64,000 nucleotides of DNA from Croceivirga sp038750505 (GTDB lineage: Bacteria > Bacteroidota > Bacteroidia > Flavobacteriales > Flavobacteriaceae), in contig JBCDHD010000005.1 of the NCBI GenBank assembly GCA_038750505.1, forward strand, positions 248,001-312,000. Direction: 5' to 3'. Made by a program: the position numbers and the translations under genes. Below the pieces are notes generated by a model. The model ran no database searches and was not told where the DNA came from. It was given only the letters and a program-made list of their open reading frames with translations. Positions 38,681 through 48,504 of this stretch are shown here, one piece after another (within the stretch, counting starts at the first letter, position 1; every line of letters starts with the position of its first letter).

Positions 38681-38706
38681 CGTTTCAAAAATGTGATTTT
38701 GAAACG
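38681..38706. repeat. Perfect inverted repeat between two serine hydrolases
   Basis: CGTTTCAAAA and TTTTGAAACG, 6-base loop, in the 159-base gap. No T-run follows on the minus strand, so it may be an operator or an mRNA hairpin rather than a terminator. Confidence 0.45.
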
Positions 38707-38766
38707 GCCACAAACCATTAATTTATGCGCATAAACCTCTTGTTCAAATTCACTGTTATGTTTGGT

Positions 38767-40398
38767 CTATTCTATTTTTTTGGCGTCATGATCACCCAAC
38801 TGATGAACCGTTAGGCTATGCGCTTTTCCATTTTCACCCATGTTAAATGTTAGCTTACAATCGATATCTACATAAACGAATTTGTTGTTTTCAAAGGGAA
38901 AGATTTCAATTCTTCTCTGACCCGTACCCTGAGCATACATTTTAGATCCCTCTTTGAATATAGATATGATAAAACTTGGGCTCAATTGATATTTACCCAA
39001 ATACTTGTCCGTGGTGGCCTGATCAACTTTTATTTTTTCGATGAATAGAATGGGTTTGTCGGTTCTTTTCAATTCTGTATCATATCCTGTACTCTTTGAG
39101 GTAAAAGATACAATCTCACCGGTGGCATTCCGATTAAATTGAAGTGTGGTCATACCGCCGTCAAAAAAGAACATATCTTTCCCATACGGTACGATCTTGA
39201 ATTTTCTTCCTGCATTCCGAAATGAAAAAAGTTGACCATCCTCAAAAGTGATATTTCTTTGTTCTTCGTTGTCGGACCCATATACAGCGGCATATTCCCT
39301 CAACGCGTCATTTGATAGGGGTATTGGTTTCCAGTCGTATGGCTTTCCAACAGCCAATGCGGCCATTTTCATTGCGAGATCTCTTGGCGGATTACAATTG
39401 CAATTGGAAAAAACCGCAACAAAAATTTCTTCTTCCGGTAAGTACATAGCAATTGTTAAATAGCCGATCATTCCTCCATCATGGAATAGCATAGGACTGC
39501 CTTGAATATTACCAATACTCCAACCATAACCATACCCTGTCTTCTCGCCATTGTTCAGTTTATAGGTAGTATGAGCTTCTTTTCTCGAAGCTTTACGAAT
39601 GACTTCGTCACGCATTACAGCGCTACACCATTTATACAGATCATCTACAGTTGATACCAAGGAACCAGAAGCGTAGGGCTGTGTCATACTGATGTAGTCA
39701 GCATTTAGTAATTCAGTGCCTCTTTTGTTGTACCCGGAGGCTCTATCTTTGATTATTCTCGAGGTTGAACCGTAATACGAATTCGTCATGTTTAGCGGTT
39801 CAAAAAAGGTTTTTTCGATATATTCTTCGTAGGACATACCTGATACCACCTCAATAATGTGTCCTAAGATAAAATAGGCTGAGTTGCTGTATCTCCAATC
39901 TTCACCGGGCTTGAAATCCATCGCTTGATTTTTGAAAAAGTCGATGAATTCTTCTGGGGTAAAGTCCTTTTTTCTTACCTCTTCGTCCCATGCGGCCATT
40001 TCTGTATAATTCTTGATTCCCGAGGTATGGGTTAAAAGCTGTTGCACGGTTATATGATGCCCGTGGGTGGGATAATCTTCCACATATTTTGTTATATCGT
40101 GGTCAAGGTTCAGTTTTCCTTCGTCTCGAAGTTTCAAAATAGCCGCAGCCGTAAACTGTTTGGTGATTGAACCAATTCTGAAAACATTTTCAGGTTTCAT
40201 TTTCACCCCGAGTTCAAGATTGGCCATACCAAATGCTTTGCGATATAAGATCGTATTGCCTTTGGCTACAAGTGCTACAGCACCTGGGGTATCTTCTTTG
40301 AACATTTCCCACAGCAATGTGTCAAATTTATCCGTTAACTTTTGGGCAATTACTGGTTGCATTAAAAGACTGCAGACTAGAAGACCTATTTTTTTCAT
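38767..40398 (-). CDS. Serine hydrolase (beta-lactamase class C-like) with C-terminal beta domain
   Basis: 543 residues from ATG 40398 (MKKIGLL); the frame continues to 40422 but without a signal. Signal peptide to about residue 19 ('LMQPVIAQ'). Motifs: S77-I-T-K80, 'WRYSNSAYF' and 'LFHDGGMIGY'. The C-terminal part from ~350 is beta-rich with 'YAAVYGSDNEEQRNITFEDG' and 'YLGKYQLSPSF'. It is the first hydrolase after the AraC gene (147 bases away) and a paralog of the one downstream. Confidence 0.9.
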   Translation of the reverse strand: MKKIGLLVCSLLMQPVIAQKLTDKFDTLLWEMFKEDTPGAVALVAKGNTILYRKAFGMANLELGVKMKPENVFRIGSITKQFTAAAILKLRDEGKLNLDHDITKYVEDYPTHGHHITVQQLLTHTSGIKNYTEMAAWDEEVRKKDFTPEEFIDFFKNQAMDFKPGEDWRYSNSAYFILGHIIEVVSGMSYEEYIEKTFFEPLNMTNSYYGSTSRIIKDRASGYNKRGTELLNADYISMTQPYASGSLVSTVDDLYKWCSAVMRDEVIRKASRKEAHTTYKLNNGEKTGYGYGWSIGNIQGSPMLFHDGGMIGYLTIAMYLPEEEIFVAVFSNCNCNPPRDLAMKMAALAVGKPYDWKPIPLSNDALREYAAVYGSDNEEQRNITFEDGQLFSFRNAGRKFKIVPYGKDMFFFDGGMTTLQFNRNATGEIVSFTSKSTGYDTELKRTDKPILFIEKIKVDQATTDKYLGKYQLSPSFIISIFKEGSKMYAQGTGQRRIEIFPFENNKFVYVDIDCKLTFNMGENGKAHSLTVHQLGDHDAKKIE

Positions 40399-40545
40399 TT
40401 TTGATTGATGAAGCGCAAGCACCTAACTCATTTTTAAGCCTTAGGGCGTCTGTGCTGATGTTAACAATGTCTGGAATAGGAGACTATTCCTTTTTTTCAA
40501 AGAACAGGATAAAAAAAGCATGAAAATAGAATGGAATTAGCCTAC

Positions 40546-41343
40546 TTAGAGCTTTTTGAAGTATTTTGGTCTTAACCCTGTAAAGGACCTGAATACTCTT
40601 GTAAAATGGCTTTGGTCTGAAAAACCGCATAGGAAAGCGATTTCCGTTAAGGATAGATCGGTGTTTTTAATCAAGGAAAGGCTTTGGTTAACTCGCAATT
40701 TTCTTCTATATATTCCGTAAGTACAACCGAAGTGTTTATTGAAATTTTTTGAGATAGTAACAGGATGAATGCCCAGATGTTGTGATAATTCAGATAAGCT
40801 GTGATTGGTGTTCCATTCATCGTTTAAGAGATTGTTCAATTCAACGACCCACCTAATGGTTTTGTGATTATCTGCTTTATTCCTTTTTACAAAATCCAGT
40901 AGCAACGCCTGAATAGCAGTCTCGGTAACTGTATCATTCAATTGGAGTTCCGAATGAACTTTAAGCATAAATAAACGACTGTTTAAACTGTTCTCAACTG
41001 CTTTTTTAAGTTCTATTTCGGTTAAAAAATTTTCTAAAAGAAAACTTATATCGATTTCCAAGTTTAAGTTTTGGGTAGTTTCGCTTGCCGGGATTGTTTT
41101 ATGAAGTTCGCCTGAGCGATAGAATAAAATATCTCCAATGTTCTTTAAAGATTTTCCTGATGTCCTATGTTCATAGTTTCCTCCTCCAATTATAAAACTT
41201 AAATGCGGGTTCTCGTGATAATGGAATGCTGTATTGTACGTATCTATATACGTTGTCTTACTCGCAATAAAACCAGCATATTCTTTTAAGTCTTGAACTT
41301 TCCCGGAATAGTTCCCCTTATTTAGTTTAATTATTTCGTTCAT
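40546..41343 (-). CDS. AraC-family transcriptional regulator
   Basis: 265 residues, soluble. N-terminal cupin-like sensor ('YHENPHLSFIIGGGNYEHRT', 'GDILFYRSGELHKT'). C-terminal double helix-turn-helix: 'LSELSQHLGIHPVTISKNFN' and 'SLTEIAFLCGFSDQSHFTRV', ending 'TGLRPKYFKKL'. It lies directly upstream of two serine hydrolases on the same strand and is likely their activator. Confidence 0.9.
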   Translation of the reverse strand: MNEIIKLNKGNYSGKVQDLKEYAGFIASKTTYIDTYNTAFHYHENPHLSFIIGGGNYEHRTSGKSLKNIGDILFYRSGELHKTIPASETTQNLNLEIDISFLLENFLTEIELKKAVENSLNSRLFMLKVHSELQLNDTVTETAIQALLLDFVKRNKADNHKTIRWVVELNNLLNDEWNTNHSLSELSQHLGIHPVTISKNFNKHFGCTYGIYRRKLRVNQSLSLIKNTDLSLTEIAFLCGFSDQSHFTRVFRSFTGLRPKYFKKL

Positions 41344-41549
41344 GGTTATATGCGTAGTTCATAGTTTGAAGGCAACAAATGAATTAGGGTTATTGGGGAT
41401 ATCTATTTTACCTATACATAAAATAACAAATTTATTACATCTCCAAAGTTTGTTTAGTCCGTATGGGAACAAATCCTGATACCTTTCTTGTCTAATACAG
41501 GGGATCCCAATATCATTGTACAAATCTTGACTTCCTGCCCGAGCTCTGT

Positions 41550-42002
41550 TTAACCTCCGAAGCAAGCACGGCTGGGTAAATAAGAAACCAGGTCAACATT
41601 CTTGCTAATAGCTGAGCTCACTTGAAAACTACACTTTTTAAATCCGGGAGCTCCCAATTTGATACGTTGACCGTTAGAAAAACGAACAGGCTCTTTTGGT
41701 AAGGTAAAAAAGTTCCTTTTTAATTCTCCATTGTTGTCCATATCAGGGAACACCGCGGCGGCATAGTTACCATCGGGGACGTTCTCAAAAGTCAATTTCA
41801 TGGTCTTCTTGTCCACCTTTATTCGGACCGATCTGAAAGATCTCTCGGGATTCCATTTGGTATCGGGATTGTTGAACAGGCCGGCCTGAAGACTACCTCC
41901 GGCCTTAACATCAATACCGCGTAGTATAAGTTCCACTTTCCAGCCTTGAGCGTGTATGGCTATGGCAAGTAAAAGTGAACTGCTAACCATTATTTTTTTC
42001 AT
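41550..42002 (-). CDS. DUF2141 family secreted protein
   Basis: 150 residues from ATG 42002, which overlaps the RND pump stop as ATGA; the longer frame upstream is a shadow of the pump. Signal peptide 'LLLAIAIHAQG'. DUF2141 features: 'GSLQAGLFNN', 'KLTFENVPDGNYAAAVFPDMDNNG' shortened here to its core 'VPDGNYAAAVFPDMDNNG', and 'KRNFFTLPKEPV'. A small periplasmic or surface beta protein of unknown function, last in the second RND operon. Confidence 0.82.
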   Translation of the reverse strand: MKKIMVSSSLLLAIAIHAQGWKVELILRGIDVKAGGSLQAGLFNNPDTKWNPERSFRSVRIKVDKKTMKLTFENVPDGNYAAAVFPDMDNNGELKRNFFTLPKEPVRFSNGQRIKLGAPGFKKCSFQVSSAISKNVDLVSYLPSRACFGG

Positions 42003-45000
42003 TTTGTCATTTTCAATTGGGTTTCCTTTTTCCGGGTGAACCATTTGTATAAAATCGGTACTACTAACAAGGTCAATAAGGTAGAGGAGATCATGCCGCC
42101 AATAAGCGTCCAACCCAGCGGTGACCATAGGGAGGTTCCCTGGAAGGTAAGGGGCATCAACCCTAAAATTGTTGTAAGGGAGGTAAGTACAATAGGAGTG
42201 AACCTGAGTTTTGCAGCCGTCTCTATGGCCTCCAGTTTTTCCGTTCCCTGTTCCATAAGTTGATTCGTGTAATCCACTAGGATGATGGAATTGTTGACCA
42301 CTATTCCGATAAGACTTATAAAACCAACAAAGGCGAAGAATGAAAAGGACCATCCTGAAAGGAAAAGGGCTATGAAGGAACCACTTATGGCTAAGGGTAT
42401 CGCGGAGAAGATGATCAAAGGCTGAGTAATGCTCTTGAACTGCAGTACCAATACGGCAAAAATCAGGATAAGAGAAATCCCCAACAAGGAACCAAGGTCT
42501 CCAAAGCTCTCGGTCTGGGTCTCATATTCGCCCCCAACATAATAGCGATACCCTTCCGGCCATTGAAAATTGTCCAATCGCTTTATGATCGCTTCGGTGT
42601 ATAACCTGGTAGCCTCAGGATCTTCAACGTTGGCTGTAATCGCAGTGTTCCTTTCCATGTTAAAATGGTTGATCTGTGCATAGTCTTGCTCAAACTTTAT
42701 ATCCACCAATTGATTTAGCGCCACCTGGTCCCCGGTTCGGTTTTGGACATATATTTTTTCCATATCGGAGATATTGGCCCTGCGTTCAAAGGGTAAGCGC
42801 AGTACCAAGGGATATTCCTCCTCATCCCGATCTAACTGCACATTCGCAATGTCAAGACCGTTTAACCCTGCTCTGACGGTTCGATCGATATCGATGAGGG
42901 GAACGTTATAGATCGCTGCTTTATCTCGGTTGATCTCAATGTCGATGTCGGTCTTGGCAATTGCCAGTGGGTTGTCCACGTCCAGGACACCGTCTGTGGT
43001 TTGGAGTATTACTTCAATTGCATAACTTATTCTTTTTAAGGTATCCAATTCTTCGCCGATGAGTAGGATCTCAATCGGTGCCTTGAAAGGAGCCCCGTTC
43101 TTGAGCTCCCTGAAGGAGATCTTTGCATCGGGATAACTGTCAAAGGCCCTGCGCAATTGTCCAAGTGCAGCATAGAACTTTGCGGGGTCCCATTCCTTGA
43201 AGTTGACCACCACTTCTCCGTGGTAGGTCTTGTATTCTTCGGGTATTCTGTTGTAGTAGACTTGCGGATTCCCATGTCCTGCATTGGTAATATAACTATC
43301 CACATAGTCCGTGGTGTCCAGCACAGTTTCTACAAAGCCAAGGGTCTTGTCCGTATGGTCAATATTGCTTGAATACGGATGGTCAACATTCACCAGCAGC
43401 AGTGGTTTGTCTGCAGTGGGGAAAAAGCTTACCCCTATACTTGGGAAAAGTGCGAGGGACCCCAAGAGTATCCCGAACCCTGCCAAAAGCACCACCCACC
43501 CCTTGTTCAATGCAAATTTCAATACCCTGGCATAATGGTCATCTATGAGCGATTGCATTTTACGGACCGCCAATGGTGGGTGTTCCGGTTGCTTTTCTTC
43601 CAATACCTTGCTCGCCATAATGGGGGTGAAGGTGAGGGCAAAGAGCAAAGAGGCAACAAGTACAAATATGACCGTAAGGGGTAGGGTCCGTAAAAATTCA
43701 CCTGGGCCGCTTTGGAGTAGTGCCAGAGGCGCAAAGGCCAACACGGTAGTTGCAGTCGAACTGATGATGGCATAGCCCACCTCCCCGGTTCCTTTTGAGG
43801 CGGCTTGGATGAGTGAGAACCCCATCCTTTTATAGCGTACAATATTTTCAATCACCACAATGGCATTGTCAACCAACAGTCCCAAAGCGATGACCAGCGC
43901 AGCAATGCTGATCTGTTGTAGCGCATAACCGGAAAAGTCTAAAGTGGCTATGGCCACCATGATGGAGAGGGGAATGACGATCATGACTACTAAAGCCGGC
44001 CTCCAACCCAAAAAGAAAACGATGATCAAGCCAACCAAAATAATACCCTGTAAAAGATTCGAGAGGAAATCGTTGATACGGGCTTCCACGGCTGGTGCCT
44101 GTTCAAAGGCCGTTTCCAATTGTATTGCAGGAGGAAGATCAGTTTTGAAAGCCCGGGACGCTTCTTCAAGGCTTTTGGAAAGGGCTATAATATTACCGCC
44201 TCGTTTCTGTGTTACCGTAACGAAAATGGTCTTTTTCCTATTAAACCTTGCTAACCATCTGGGATCCTCATATGCCATTTTTACCGTGGCCAGATCCCTT
44301 AAATAAACGATCTGCCCCTGTGATGCGGACAGGGCTACGTTCTGGATATCCTCCAAGGAGTCAAAGGTCCCCGAGGTCTTCAGATTAAAGCCCAGGTTCC
44401 CCAACTTGAGGTTCCCCCCGGGAACATTGATGTTATTGCTTTGTAGAGTGCCTATAACCTGCCCCAGCGAGATCCCGAGGTTGGCCATTTTTTGAAAATC
44501 GAGTTCCACCCGAATCTCTTCTCGGGGATTTGCTTCTAATTCCACCTTCTTTATCCCCTCTAACTTTTCAAGGTCGTCCTCGAGTTCCTCTGCAAAATCC
44601 TTTAGGATATTGTAAGGGACCACATCAGACACCAGGGCATATTGGTGCACGACTACCCTGTCCTCGGGCTTGAATTGGTCGATGTCCAGTTGGATGATGC
44701 CCTCGGGCAGTTCCGACCTGATATTGTCTACCTCGCTAACCAGATCGTCATATACCTCATCATAATCGATACCAAATTCGGCCTCGACCTCTAAAACCGC
44801 AAGTCCGTTGGCAATCTCGGTCCTGATTTCCGTGATATCGTCCAATTCGTTGATAACGTCTTCGATTGGATCAACAATACGTTCCTCCATGTCCTCCGGT
44901 CCGGCCCCGGGATATACAACAACAATAGTATAGTTGGGCAATGACAGGAAGGGGTCCTCGGACCTTGGCATTCCGGTAAAGGAACCAATACTAATGATAA

Positions 45001-45064
45001 CCACCAGCACAATGGCGGTAAAGACGAACAGATAGTTCTGTAAGGCGATGTTGGGAAGTCTCAT
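41999..45064 (-). CDS. RND efflux pump, second system
   Basis: 1,021 residues with RND topology: TM1 at about 10-28, TM2-6 from 335, and a second set from about 850. The TM4 relay reads D399-N400 in 'LGLLVDNAIVVIENI', so the second acidic residue is Asn as in a subset of RND proteins. Overlaps the adaptor upstream and the DUF2141 gene downstream by 4 bases each. It probably exports small hydrophobic compounds; substrate unknown. It is distant from the first pump at 22795. Confidence 0.93.
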   Translation of the reverse strand: MRLPNIALQNYLFVFTAIVLVVIISIGSFTGMPRSEDPFLSLPNYTIVVVYPGAGPEDMEERIVDPIEDVINELDDITEIRTEIANGLAVLEVEAEFGIDYDEVYDDLVSEVDNIRSELPEGIIQLDIDQFKPEDRVVVHQYALVSDVVPYNILKDFAEELEDDLEKLEGIKKVELEANPREEIRVELDFQKMANLGISLGQVIGTLQSNNINVPGGNLKLGNLGFNLKTSGTFDSLEDIQNVALSASQGQIVYLRDLATVKMAYEDPRWLARFNRKKTIFVTVTQKRGGNIIALSKSLEEASRAFKTDLPPAIQLETAFEQAPAVEARINDFLSNLLQGIILVGLIIVFFLGWRPALVVMIVIPLSIMVAIATLDFSGYALQQISIAALVIALGLLVDNAIVVIENIVRYKRMGFSLIQAASKGTGEVGYAIISSTATTVLAFAPLALLQSGPGEFLRTLPLTVIFVLVASLLFALTFTPIMASKVLEEKQPEHPPLAVRKMQSLIDDHYARVLKFALNKGWVVLLAGFGILLGSLALFPSIGVSFFPTADKPLLLVNVDHPYSSNIDHTDKTLGFVETVLDTTDYVDSYITNAGHGNPQVYYNRIPEEYKTYHGEVVVNFKEWDPAKFYAALGQLRRAFDSYPDAKISFRELKNGAPFKAPIEILLIGEELDTLKRISYAIEVILQTTDGVLDVDNPLAIAKTDIDIEINRDKAAIYNVPLIDIDRTVRAGLNGLDIANVQLDRDEEEYPLVLRLPFERRANISDMEKIYVQNRTGDQVALNQLVDIKFEQDYAQINHFNMERNTAITANVEDPEATRLYTEAIIKRLDNFQWPEGYRYYVGGEYETQTESFGDLGSLLGISLILIFAVLVLQFKSITQPLIIFSAIPLAISGSFIALFLSGWSFSFFAFVGFISLIGIVVNNSIILVDYTNQLMEQGTEKLEAIETAAKLRFTPIVLTSLTTILGLMPLTFQGTSLWSPLGWTLIGGMISSTLLTLLVVPILYKWFTRKKETQLKMTK

Positions 45065-46107
45065 TGTAGGATGTTTATGGTATCATTATGCTTTAAAAAA
45101 GGGGCTCCTGCGGTAATGAGCTTGCAACCCTTAGGAAGTTGGTCACTAGTGATCGTGAAATAACCGTCTTCTATGGAACGTATGGCGACTTCCGCACGTT
45201 GTACGGTCTGGTCATTGGTAGTGTAAAATACGGAGGCCACCATAGCACTTCCTTCCACCAGGGCATCCATGGGAATCTGGTACTGGTCGTTGCCCAGAGC
45301 GGGAAAAAGCGTCACTTTTCCAATAAACCCATTCTTGATGCGTTCGTCAAAGGAATCAAGGGTTACTTCAACTTCAAACAGGCCTGTCCTGGGATTGGCG
45401 CCCTGGGCTACCTCGGTTATCTTTCCGGAAAACTCAGTTCCGGGTAGTGCATCAAAACGCACCGAAGCGGGTATTCCAAGCGTTACTTTAACGATGGAAC
45501 GATCGGATAGACCGAATCGCAATAACTGTGGTTGGCCCTTTCCTACGCCTGCCACGCGGTAAATGGGCTGTCCGGGAGAGACCAGTTCTCCTTGTTCAAT
45601 GTACCTTTTGAGCACTTTGCCGCGTACCGGGGAAACAACCTGCGCGTATCTTCTATTGAAATTTGCGACCTTGAGATTGGATGCAGCGACTTCCTTGGCG
45701 GTCTCCGCATTCTGCTTCTGCTCCAAAGTGCCTACCGTATCCCGGTAAAGCCCCGTAGCCCTTTCAAGGTCCCTTACCGATTTGTCATAGGCGTTCTGCG
45801 CACTGTTCACCTGAGCATCGATTTCAGAAAGGTCCAGGCGTGCAAGAACGCCTCCTTTGGGGATATCGTCTCCTTCATCGTAACGCAGGTACTGTACTAC
45901 ACCTCCTATCTTAAAGGATAGGTTCACCTCTCGATCGGAAGCAATAGTACCGCTTGCTTTTATCTTTGCTGTGGTGGTCAACATATCCAGGTCTACTGCT
46001 CTGACCAGTTTGGTCCTGCGCTCCATGGGTGTGTTGTTCTCAGAATAGTCCCTTTTGCATGAGGAAGTCCATACCATTAGGGCCAATAGAATAGCTACTT
46101 TTTTCAT
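45061..46107 (-). CDS. RND periplasmic adaptor lipoprotein, second system
   Basis: 348 residues. Lipoprotein signal 'LMVWTSSCKRD'. AcrA-like order: 'VQYLRYDEGDDIPKGGVLARL', helical hairpin 'AQNAYDKSVRDLERATGLY', 'QVVSPVRGKVLKRYIEQGELV', then barrel 'PRTGLFEVEVTLDSF'. It links the pump and the TolC channel encoded on either side; it starts 2 bases after the TolC stop. Confidence 0.92.
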   Translation of the reverse strand: MKKVAILLALMVWTSSCKRDYSENNTPMERRTKLVRAVDLDMLTTTAKIKASGTIASDREVNLSFKIGGVVQYLRYDEGDDIPKGGVLARLDLSEIDAQVNSAQNAYDKSVRDLERATGLYRDTVGTLEQKQNAETAKEVAASNLKVANFNRRYAQVVSPVRGKVLKRYIEQGELVSPGQPIYRVAGVGKGQPQLLRFGLSDRSIVKVTLGIPASVRFDALPGTEFSGKITEVAQGANPRTGLFEVEVTLDSFDERIKNGFIGKVTLFPALGNDQYQIPMDALVEGSAMVASVFYTTNDQTVQRAEVAIRSIEDGYFTITSDQLPKGCKLITAGAPFLKHNDTINILQ

Positions 46108-46109
46108 TG

Positions 46110-47462
46110 TTAAGGTATTTGAATGGTTTTCTTTAGGTTGGCCCTGGCTATCATGATGTCGTACTTGGCGATACTCTCACGTAGCTGGGCATTGGTCAAT
46201 TTGGTCCTGGCGTCGTTAAACTGCAACAAAGCCACCTGGTTTTGTCTATATTGTGCTTCCACGATCTTGAAGTTCTCCAGTGCGCTGGCCAGTCCGGAAA
46301 CACGGGATGCATAGATTTTTAGGCTTTCTTGGTATTGGTAATAGGCGTCCGCCACTTGAAGTTGTATAGTATTGCGGAGGTCCGTGAGTTGAGTCTCCAA
46401 TTGCTGTTTTTGCAACTTGGCCTTTCTTATGTTTGCGCTGTTCCTCCCACCTTTAAAAAGTGGCCAGACCAGACCAACATTGAAAAAGACATAATCCTGT
46501 TCAGTATCGAAACTATATCCAAAACCCTGAAATCCTCCCTCAAAGAGGACATTAATGTCTGGTACAATGAAGTTCTGATTTCGTTTGATCTCGAAACGCT
46601 GAGCAAGCAGGCTACCTTCCAGTTGTGCAATTTCGCTCCTGTTGCTAAGTGCATTTTGTTTTAAGCGCTCCAGGTTGGCCTCTTCAGTTTGTTCTAATTG
46701 TACCACATCCATTGCTATCTCGGACTCCAGTTCTCGGTTCAACAGAAAATTGAAGAAGATGCGGGAGGTATTGATCAATCGCTCGTTGGCCGCCAACTGT
46801 GCATTAATGTCCGAAAGCTGGGTTTTGGCATCCAGTACTGCATCCTTTGTGGCTACATCGTATTCCACCAGTTTTGTATTAACCCGAACCAGTTCTTTAA
46901 TTACCAGGCGGGTACTGTCCAGGATGGTGCGTTGTTCCATAAGTTTTAAATGGTCGTAATAGGCCTTGCGTATCTGGAAAGCCAACTGGTTCCGATAGGC
47001 CTCTTCTTTGGCCAGGTTCACGGTTGTGAGTTCCCTTTTTGCCTTGTACCCAAAATAGATATCCGTATTGAGCACAGGTTGTATCAGGCGTAATCGTGTT
47101 TCATGGAAATCGTTTGGGAGTAGTTGCTCGTTAAAATTGGCTAAATCGGTTGGAAATTGATTGGTCTGGGTTAGTTCGTTCAAAACTGTATAGGCGGGAT
47201 TAAAAAGGTCTCCTACGGGAAACCCTATGAGCCGTCCACCATCAGCCAGGGTATAATTTGCATTAAAGGTCACTTCCGGTAGGAATAACCCCTTTGCAAT
47301 GTTCTGTTCCTCTTGGGCGATCTTTGTATCTAATTGTTCCTTGATATAGGTCTGGTTGTTTTCAAGGCCCTCTTCTACATAGTTGTCCAATAGGGTCTGG
47401 GCAGGTGCCAGAGAAATCTTTAGCAGGAATAGGTAAACTATTCCTTTTTTGTTTTGTTTCAT
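46110..47462 (-). CDS. TolC-family outer membrane channel, second system
   Basis: 450 residues from ATG 47462 (MKQNKKGIV); the open frame extends to 47543 without a signal. Signal 'YLFLLKISLAPAQ'. Typical features: 'GLENNQTYIKEQLDTKIAQ', 'LRLIQPVLNTDIYFGYKA', 'VGLVWPLFKGGRNSANIRKA', 'YRQNQVALLQFNDARTKL'. Here TolC precedes the adaptor and pump, the reverse of the first RND operon. Confidence 0.92.
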   Translation of the reverse strand: MKQNKKGIVYLFLLKISLAPAQTLLDNYVEEGLENNQTYIKEQLDTKIAQEEQNIAKGLFLPEVTFNANYTLADGGRLIGFPVGDLFNPAYTVLNELTQTNQFPTDLANFNEQLLPNDFHETRLRLIQPVLNTDIYFGYKAKRELTTVNLAKEEAYRNQLAFQIRKAYYDHLKLMEQRTILDSTRLVIKELVRVNTKLVEYDVATKDAVLDAKTQLSDINAQLAANERLINTSRIFFNFLLNRELESEIAMDVVQLEQTEEANLERLKQNALSNRSEIAQLEGSLLAQRFEIKRNQNFIVPDINVLFEGGFQGFGYSFDTEQDYVFFNVGLVWPLFKGGRNSANIRKAKLQKQQLETQLTDLRNTIQLQVADAYYQYQESLKIYASRVSGLASALENFKIVEAQYRQNQVALLQFNDARTKLTNAQLRESIAKYDIMIARANLKKTIQIP

Positions 47463-47520
47463 TATAATGTGCTTTGGTGTTTCGTCATAGTATGTAGTGC
47501 TGACCCCAGGGTATGTGTCC

Positions 47521-47826
47521 TCAGGTTTCTTTATATAGGCCATAAACCGAGCGATGCGATGTTCTTACGTTATCCCCGCTTAACCCTTTCCTTTTTTTCA
47601 AGTTGTATGCGATGTCCTTTGCCGCTGCCCTTGCAATGCCCATGATTTCCATTTTATCGAAGTAGCGCTTCGCATCGAATTGGTAAAGGGGTTTCTTGTT
47701 GTAGGAGCATGGTATCCACTTAGGGCTTATACTTTCCCACAAGTAGGTCCATTCCATGCTTGTGCCCAAGCCCGCACCCATAACAAGAGCACAAGTTTTT
47801 TTTACTTTCTGATTTGAATTATTCAT
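47521..47826 (-). CDS. 101-residue hypothetical protein in the second RND operon
   Basis: Begins 'MNNSNQKVKKTCALVMGAG' and contains 'FDAKRYFDKMEIMGIARAAA'. No signal, membrane helix or known family is recognised. It is the first gene after the operator palindrome at 47834-47854, followed by TolC 58 bases on. Position and codon use support it, but it could be a remnant. Confidence 0.55.
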   Translation of the reverse strand: MNNSNQKVKKTCALVMGAGLGTSMEWTYLWESISPKWIPCSYNKKPLYQFDAKRYFDKMEIMGIARAAAKDIAYNLKKRKGLSGDNVRTSHRSVYGLYKET

Positions 47827-47833
47827 TGTTCAT

Positions 47834-47854
47834 ATTTTGAACATTGTTCAAAAT
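47834..47854. promoter_or_regulatory. 21-base perfect palindrome, candidate TetR operator
   Basis: ATTTTGAACA-T-TGTTCAAAAT, with core TGAACA-N-TGTTCA. The same core is in the tetR promoter at 48514-48526. It lies 7 bases upstream of the first structural gene's ATG, between it and the tetR stop. Confidence 0.65.
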
Positions 47855-47867
47855 GATTCAAAAAAAA

Positions 47868-48485
47868 TTATATCTTGTCCAATATCATAGTAAACTCATT
47901 GTAACTCTGCCTTACAAGCACAATGGGGTCAACATCCATTACACATTGGATGCGACCGTTACAATTGAAATCGCATATCCCATGGACTGTCCCCCATATC
48001 ATATAGGTCAATGCATCCAAATTATGGTCTTGAAAGTATCTTTTTTGCAAGCATTCTTCCACGGTTGATCTTAATATCTCGAAGGTCGCTTTACCCTCGT
48101 GCCACTCATCTTCCTTTATCTTTTGCAAAAAAGCCATAGGTGCCTTCATCGAGAACATCAGCTCATACATTTCCGGGTTTTGAATCGAATATTCTATATA
48201 GATCTTTCCAATGGCTTTCAGTCGCTCCATGGGGTCCCCAACCTGCATCAAGGGTAAGAACTGTCTTTTCAAAGCCTGGAAGCCAATGGTATGCAGGCCA
48301 CTCAAGATTTCGTCCTTATCTTTGAAATAGACATATACCGTGCCGGGGCTGTATTCTATTTTATCGGCAATGTTCCTTATTGTGGTCTTTTCCACCCCCT
48401 TCTCCAAAAAGAGCTTTTTGGCAGCATTCAAAATCGAAGCCCTCAGTTCTTCTTTTTCTCTCGATCTTCGCGCTGCTGTGGTCAT
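47868..48485 (-). CDS. TetR-family repressor of the second RND operon
   Basis: 205 residues from ATG 48485 (MTTAARRSREKEEL); the longer frame to 48527 runs through the operator and is not favoured. HTH: 'ASILNAAKKLFLEKGVEKTT' and 'ADKIEYSPGTVYVYFKDKDE'. C-terminal domain of the TetR_C type. Same-strand RND genes follow. The palindrome core TGAACA-N-TGTTCA occurs both in its promoter and after its stop. Confidence 0.9.
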   Translation of the reverse strand: MTTAARRSREKEELRASILNAAKKLFLEKGVEKTTIRNIADKIEYSPGTVYVYFKDKDEILSGLHTIGFQALKRQFLPLMQVGDPMERLKAIGKIYIEYSIQNPEMYELMFSMKAPMAFLQKIKEDEWHEGKATFEILRSTVEECLQKRYFQDHNLDALTYMIWGTVHGICDFNCNGRIQCVMDVDPIVLVRQSYNEFTMILDKI

Positions 48486-48504
48486 TGCTTTTCTGTGAAC
48501 ACTA

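Noticed and set aside
41359..41565. 68-codon minus-strand frame
   Set aside because: Overlaps the end of the DUF2141 gene and has no recognisable features.
42003..42353. N-terminal extension of the DUF2141 frame
   Set aside because: It overlaps the C-terminus of the RND pump and lacks a signal; the ATG at 42002 directly precedes a signal peptide and overlaps the pump stop.
43543..43851. Overlapping small frames within the second RND pump
   Set aside because: All lie within a strongly conserved membrane protein and are shadows.
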